NCBI GenBank assembly: GCA_002342035.1
Contig: DDPE01000075.1
Location: 21,118-85,117 of the forward strand
Reading direction: 5' to 3'
DNA length: 64,000 nt
From: Asticcacaulis sp. UBA2476
GTDB taxonomy: Bacteria; Pseudomonadota; Alphaproteobacteria; Caulobacterales; Caulobacteraceae
The notes beneath the pieces were generated by a model. The model searched no databases. It had not been told where the DNA came from and saw only the letters and a list, made by a program, of their open reading frames with translations. Each line of letters begins with the position of its first letter. Position 1 is the stretch's first letter. A program made the translations under genes and the position numbers. Shown here one piece after another: positions 61,783 to 64,000 of the stretch.

Positions 61783-62610
61783 ATGGCGGCTTTAAAACAA
61801 TTTGAGAATACAGCCGGCATACCGGAGGCGCTTATTGTTGAGGATAGTCTGGCGCAGGCGCAGATCATATCGCGCATGATTGAGGCTCAGGGCTGGGCGT
61901 GCCGGCACTGCCCGACCCTGCGGGAAGCCTATGATGTGCTGAATGCCCGAAAAAGCCACGGCCGGGCCATACAGGCTCTGTTTCTGGATGTGTTTGTCGG
62001 CGCCTATGATGCCCTGGCCCATGTCACCCGGATGAAAACCTTTACCGGCGGGGCGCCGCTGATCCTGATGACGGCGGGCGCCAGCCATGAGGCTATGGAG
62101 ATGACGCTGGGCCGGGCGCGCCAGACGGCGGCGGATTTTGTCCTGCGTAAACCGTTTAAACCGGACCACATTGGCCAGATTTTTGAAGCCTGTTTCGCAA
62201 TTCCCGATCAGGCCGTGCCCCGCAAACATATTGTGGTTATCGATGGTAATGCCGGGATAAGATCGCATATCCGGCGGATTCTGGAAGCCGGCGGCTACCG
62301 CGTCAGTGACTTTGCCGACGTCGATAACGCGGTTGAGCGGGTCGATATGGCCCATGCCGATCTGGTGCTGTGTGAGGTCATCATGCGCGGCACCGGGGGC
62401 CTGCGCGGCATGCACCACATCAAACAAACCTTTCCGCATATCCAGGTGGTCGCCATGTCGGCAGGGCTTGAAGGCCGGATCAGCGGGTCACGCGCCTTAA
62501 GCATGAGCCGCCAGATGGGCATAGATGCACAACTGCCCAAACCCTTTGGCGATGATGATCTGACCGAACTGATCCGGCTGATGCTGGCCGATACGTCCTT
62601 TCTGGATTGA
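61783..62610 (+). CDS. Double receiver-domain protein, second receiver degenerate
   Basis: The 275-residue protein consists of two receiver domains and nothing else. Domain 1 (about 14-130): ALIVEDSLAQAQIISRM, phosphoacceptor Asp in ALFLDVFVGAYDAL, and Lys in FVLRKPFKPD, so it appears competent. Domain 2 (about 147-270): IVVIDGNAGIRSHIRRIL lacks the second acidic residue, the phosphoacceptor position is Glu in DLVLCEVIMRGTGG, and Lys is kept in QLPKPFGDDD. A Glu at that position mimics phosphorylation. AGGAGGG precedes the ATG. Lacking an output domain, it likely acts by protein contact, for example in a phosphorelay or chemotaxis adaptation. Confidence 0.85.
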   Translation: MAALKQFENTAGIPEALIVEDSLAQAQIISRMIEAQGWACRHCPTLREAYDVLNARKSHGRAIQALFLDVFVGAYDALAHVTRMKTFTGGAPLILMTAGASHEAMEMTLGRARQTAADFVLRKPFKPDHIGQIFEACFAIPDQAVPRKHIVVIDGNAGIRSHIRRILEAGGYRVSDFADVDNAVERVDMAHADLVLCEVIMRGTGGLRGMHHIKQTFPHIQVVAMSAGLEGRISGSRALSMSRQMGIDAQLPKPFGDDDLTELIRLMLADTSFLD

Positions 62611-62616
62611 GCGCCT

Positions 62617-62985
62617 CTACCGCTCCAGTATGGCGGTCAGGTCTTTGGTGCGGGCGTCGGTCAGGCCGGTTTTACACGTCGTCAGCACCATGCCGTACAG
62701 ACTGCCGCCGGTATTGGGGTAGGCCTCTAACGCGCAGGTCGCGTCACGAAAGCCAATCCACTGGCGCTGGGCGGTGATCAGCAGTTGCGTGGCTTTTGCG
62801 TCGGGCTTCAAGGCGTCGCGAACCTGCTTGTAGATGCGGTTTAGCTCGGCATCGGCGCGGGCATAGTCGCGACCGGCGCAGATATTCATATCGGCCTGGG
62901 TCATGGCATTGTCGCAGTCAGGGGATTGCGCCAGGGCCTCAGAGGCTGAAAATACCATTATCGCCAGTGTCAGATATCGTATCAT
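62617..62985 (-). CDS. Lysozyme inhibitor LprI/DUF1311 family protein
   Basis: A 122-residue protein with a signal peptide (IRYLTLAIMVFSASEALAQ). The start at 62985 has AGGAG upstream. The DUF1311 pattern is clear: PDCDNAMTQADMNICAGRDY, ADAELNRIYKQVRDAL, LITAQRQWIGFRDATCALEA and the late CKTGLTDARTKDL, with four cysteines likely in two disulfides. Family members are small periplasmic proteins; LprI in Mycobacterium inhibits lysozyme, but that activity is not universal. It lies 6 bp from the convergent receiver-domain gene. Confidence 0.85.
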   Translation of the reverse strand: MIRYLTLAIMVFSASEALAQSPDCDNAMTQADMNICAGRDYARADAELNRIYKQVRDALKPDAKATQLLITAQRQWIGFRDATCALEAYPNTGGSLYGMVLTTCKTGLTDARTKDLTAILER

Positions 62986-63077
62986 CGAGGGGCTCCTGTA
63001 CAGGGCCTGACGATAGGCTCGCTTTACGAACGGCACAAGGCACCGTATCCTTACACATCATCAGCAGGATACGCATC

Positions 63078-63872
63078 ATGACCGGAACAATTCGCATTGG
63101 CATCGGCGGCTGGACCTATGAGGACTGGCGCGGGACGTTCTATCCTGACGGTCTGACGCAGAAGCGTGAACTGGAATATGCCGCGCGCCAGATGACGGCG
63201 ATTGAGGTCAACGGCACCTATTACGGTTCGATGAAGCCGGCGTCCTATATCAAATGGTTTGAGGAGACGCCGCAGGGTTTTGTCTTTACGCTCAAAGGGT
63301 CGCGCTACACCACCAACCGGCGCGTGCTGAGCGAAGCGGGTGAGTCGATCGAAAAATTCATCACCTCTGGCATCACTGAGCTTAAGCACAAGCTGGGGCC
63401 GATCAACTGGCAGTTCATGGCTACCAAAAAGTTTGACCCGGTGGATTTCGAAGGGTTCCTGAAACTGCTGCCTAAGCGTCATGACGGCATCGATCTGACG
63501 CACGCGGTTGAGGTTCGCCATGACAGCTTTCTCTGCGCAGAATTTGCGCAGATGGTGCGCCACTACGGCGTCGCGGTGATCACGGCGGCGGACTCCGAGT
63601 TTCCGCAAATCGCCGATGTGACCGCACCGTTTGTCTATTTGCGTCTGATGGGTACGCGGGAAGGCGAGGCGAAAGGCTACAGCGAGGCCGAGCTGGACGC
63701 CTGGGCGACGCGGCTGAAAACCTATGCTGCCGGGACGGTTCCGGATGATCTCGACGCGGTTGAGCGCACGACCGATGGCACGGCGCGCGACGTCTATGCC
63801 TTTGTCATCAGCGGCCATAAGGTGCTTAATCCGGCGGCGGCCATGGCGTTGATTGATCGCGTGAAGGGGTGA
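63078..63872 (+). CDS. DUF72 domain-containing protein (YecE-like)
   Basis: The 264-residue protein is a TIM-barrel-like DUF72 protein. Signatures: IRIGIGGWTYEDWRGTFYPD at the start, AIEVNGTYYGSMKPASYIKW, FVFTLKGSRYTTNRR, and VEVRHDSFLCAEFAQMV. AGGA precedes the ATG at 63078. The function of DUF72/YecE proteins is unknown; the conserved Gly-Trp-x-Tyr start and the Arg-His motif suggest an enzyme. It is followed by a palindromic repeat that may act as a transcript end. Confidence 0.88.
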   Translation: MTGTIRIGIGGWTYEDWRGTFYPDGLTQKRELEYAARQMTAIEVNGTYYGSMKPASYIKWFEETPQGFVFTLKGSRYTTNRRVLSEAGESIEKFITSGITELKHKLGPINWQFMATKKFDPVDFEGFLKLLPKRHDGIDLTHAVEVRHDSFLCAEFAQMVRHYGVAVITAADSEFPQIADVTAPFVYLRLMGTREGEAKGYSEAELDAWATRLKTYAAGTVPDDLDAVERTTDGTARDVYAFVISGHKVLNPAAAMALIDRVKG

Positions 63873-63888
63873 CGGTTCGTGTGGTTGG

Positions 63889-63953
63889 AAGAGCCCCCAC
63901 CACCACATCTCGCCTTCGGCTCGTGCGGTCCCCCTCCCCATTAAAATGGGGAG
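63889..63953. repeat. Palindromic repeat at the right edge
   Basis: A GC-rich stretch with TCGCCTTCGGCTCGTGCGG followed by a perfect palindrome TCCCCATT-AA-AATGGGGA (63935-63942, 63945-63952). The second part matches the CCCTATTGGAATGGGG unit of the repeat near 31.5 kb, placing it in the same family. It may serve as terminator for the DUF72 gene. Sequence beyond it to 64000 shows no gene. Confidence 0.7.
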
Positions 63954-64000
63954 ATATAAGTAAGAGTGAGAGTCTACTTCATACTCCCCCAACTTGTTGG

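Noticed and set aside
63051..63992. A 313-codon minus-strand frame opposite the DUF72 gene
   Set aside because: The plus-strand frame has the DUF72 motifs and a ribosome site; the opposite frame has no known motif and extends into the repeat.
1..64000. Search for tRNA, rRNA, prophage, transposase, toxin-antitoxin or restriction genes
   Set aside because: None of these showed recognisable sequence motifs; the genes here are metabolic, regulatory and envelope-related.

Overview
The window looks like a chromosomal stretch of a free-living, polysaccharide-degrading alphaproteobacterium, most probably Caulobacteraceae (an Asticcacaulis- or Caulobacter-like organism). This rests on recognised gene families: a large TonB-dependent receptor of the Caulobacter type beside a glucuronoxylan/uronate operon, an enolase-superfamily mannonate dehydratase, a liu-type leucine pathway, and palindromic GC-rich intergenic repeats. 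Composition is moderately GC-rich and genes are packed tightly, with many 1-8 bp overlaps. I see no tRNA, rRNA, prophage, transposase or CRISPR array. The genus is inferred, not proven.

Layout. 1-3788: an O-acyltransferase pair (SGNH-like protein cut by the left edge, and an MBOAT protein), a hemolysin III/PAQR membrane protein and a DUF6629 membrane protein. 3843-13096: a glucuronate island with alpha-glucuronidase, glucuronate isomerase and mannonate dehydratase on the minus strand, a divergent TonB-dependent receptor, and a GntR/FCD regulator. Two FCD-type operator-like sites and one perfect palindrome lie in the shared intergenic region. 13100-18405: a soluble PAS-PAS chemoreceptor, an AIM24-family protein, a PL10 pectate lyase and a tandem pair of paralogous membrane proteins. 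18521-25036 (minus): a six-gene MoxR operon in the order DUF4129, DUF4350, MoxR, DUF58, SpoIIM-like, RDD.

25109-39398 is a branched-chain amino-acid catabolic island. A LysR regulator faces a liu-type leucine operon (methylcrotonyl-CoA carboxylase beta, methylglutaconyl-CoA hydratase, carboxylase alpha, isovaleryl-CoA dehydrogenase, HMG-CoA lyase). An Lrp regulator then faces a fused indolepyruvate-type 2-oxoacid:ferredoxin oxidoreductase, a Leu/Val-type amino-acid dehydrogenase and a 3-hydroxyisobutyryl-CoA hydrolase. 39461-44892 holds a cupin, a second outer-membrane receptor, a secreted GH43-like protein, KduD and a GreA/GreB-like factor. 44898-51236 (minus) holds a Ca2+/H+ antiporter and a molybdenum hydroxylase operon with XdhC and MobA/MocA-like maturation factors and a threonine dehydratase. 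51335-55505 (minus) encodes a GH39 beta-xylosidase and a GH2 enzyme. 55680-64000 is a mixed region: MTA phosphorylase, a secreted cyanovirin-N/beta-gamma-crystallin protein, GABA aminotransferase, a second GntR/FCD regulator, several unassigned proteins, a double-receiver protein, an LprI-type protein and a DUF72 protein.

Themes. Carbon acquisition from plant cell wall (glucuronoxylan, pectin, xylan) is joined to amino-acid catabolism under local regulators. GC-rich palindromic repeats recur near 26.0, 31.5, 53.0 and 63.9 kb; at two of these, repeat-like purine-rich sequence lies at the Shine-Dalgarno site of the next gene. I did not find a clear-cut new defence or mobile system. The best candidates for undescribed biology are the secreted CVNH-crystallin protein, the oxidoreductase/dehydrogenase/hydrolase operon, the MoxR operon, and the repeat-derived hairpin inside the leucine operon.
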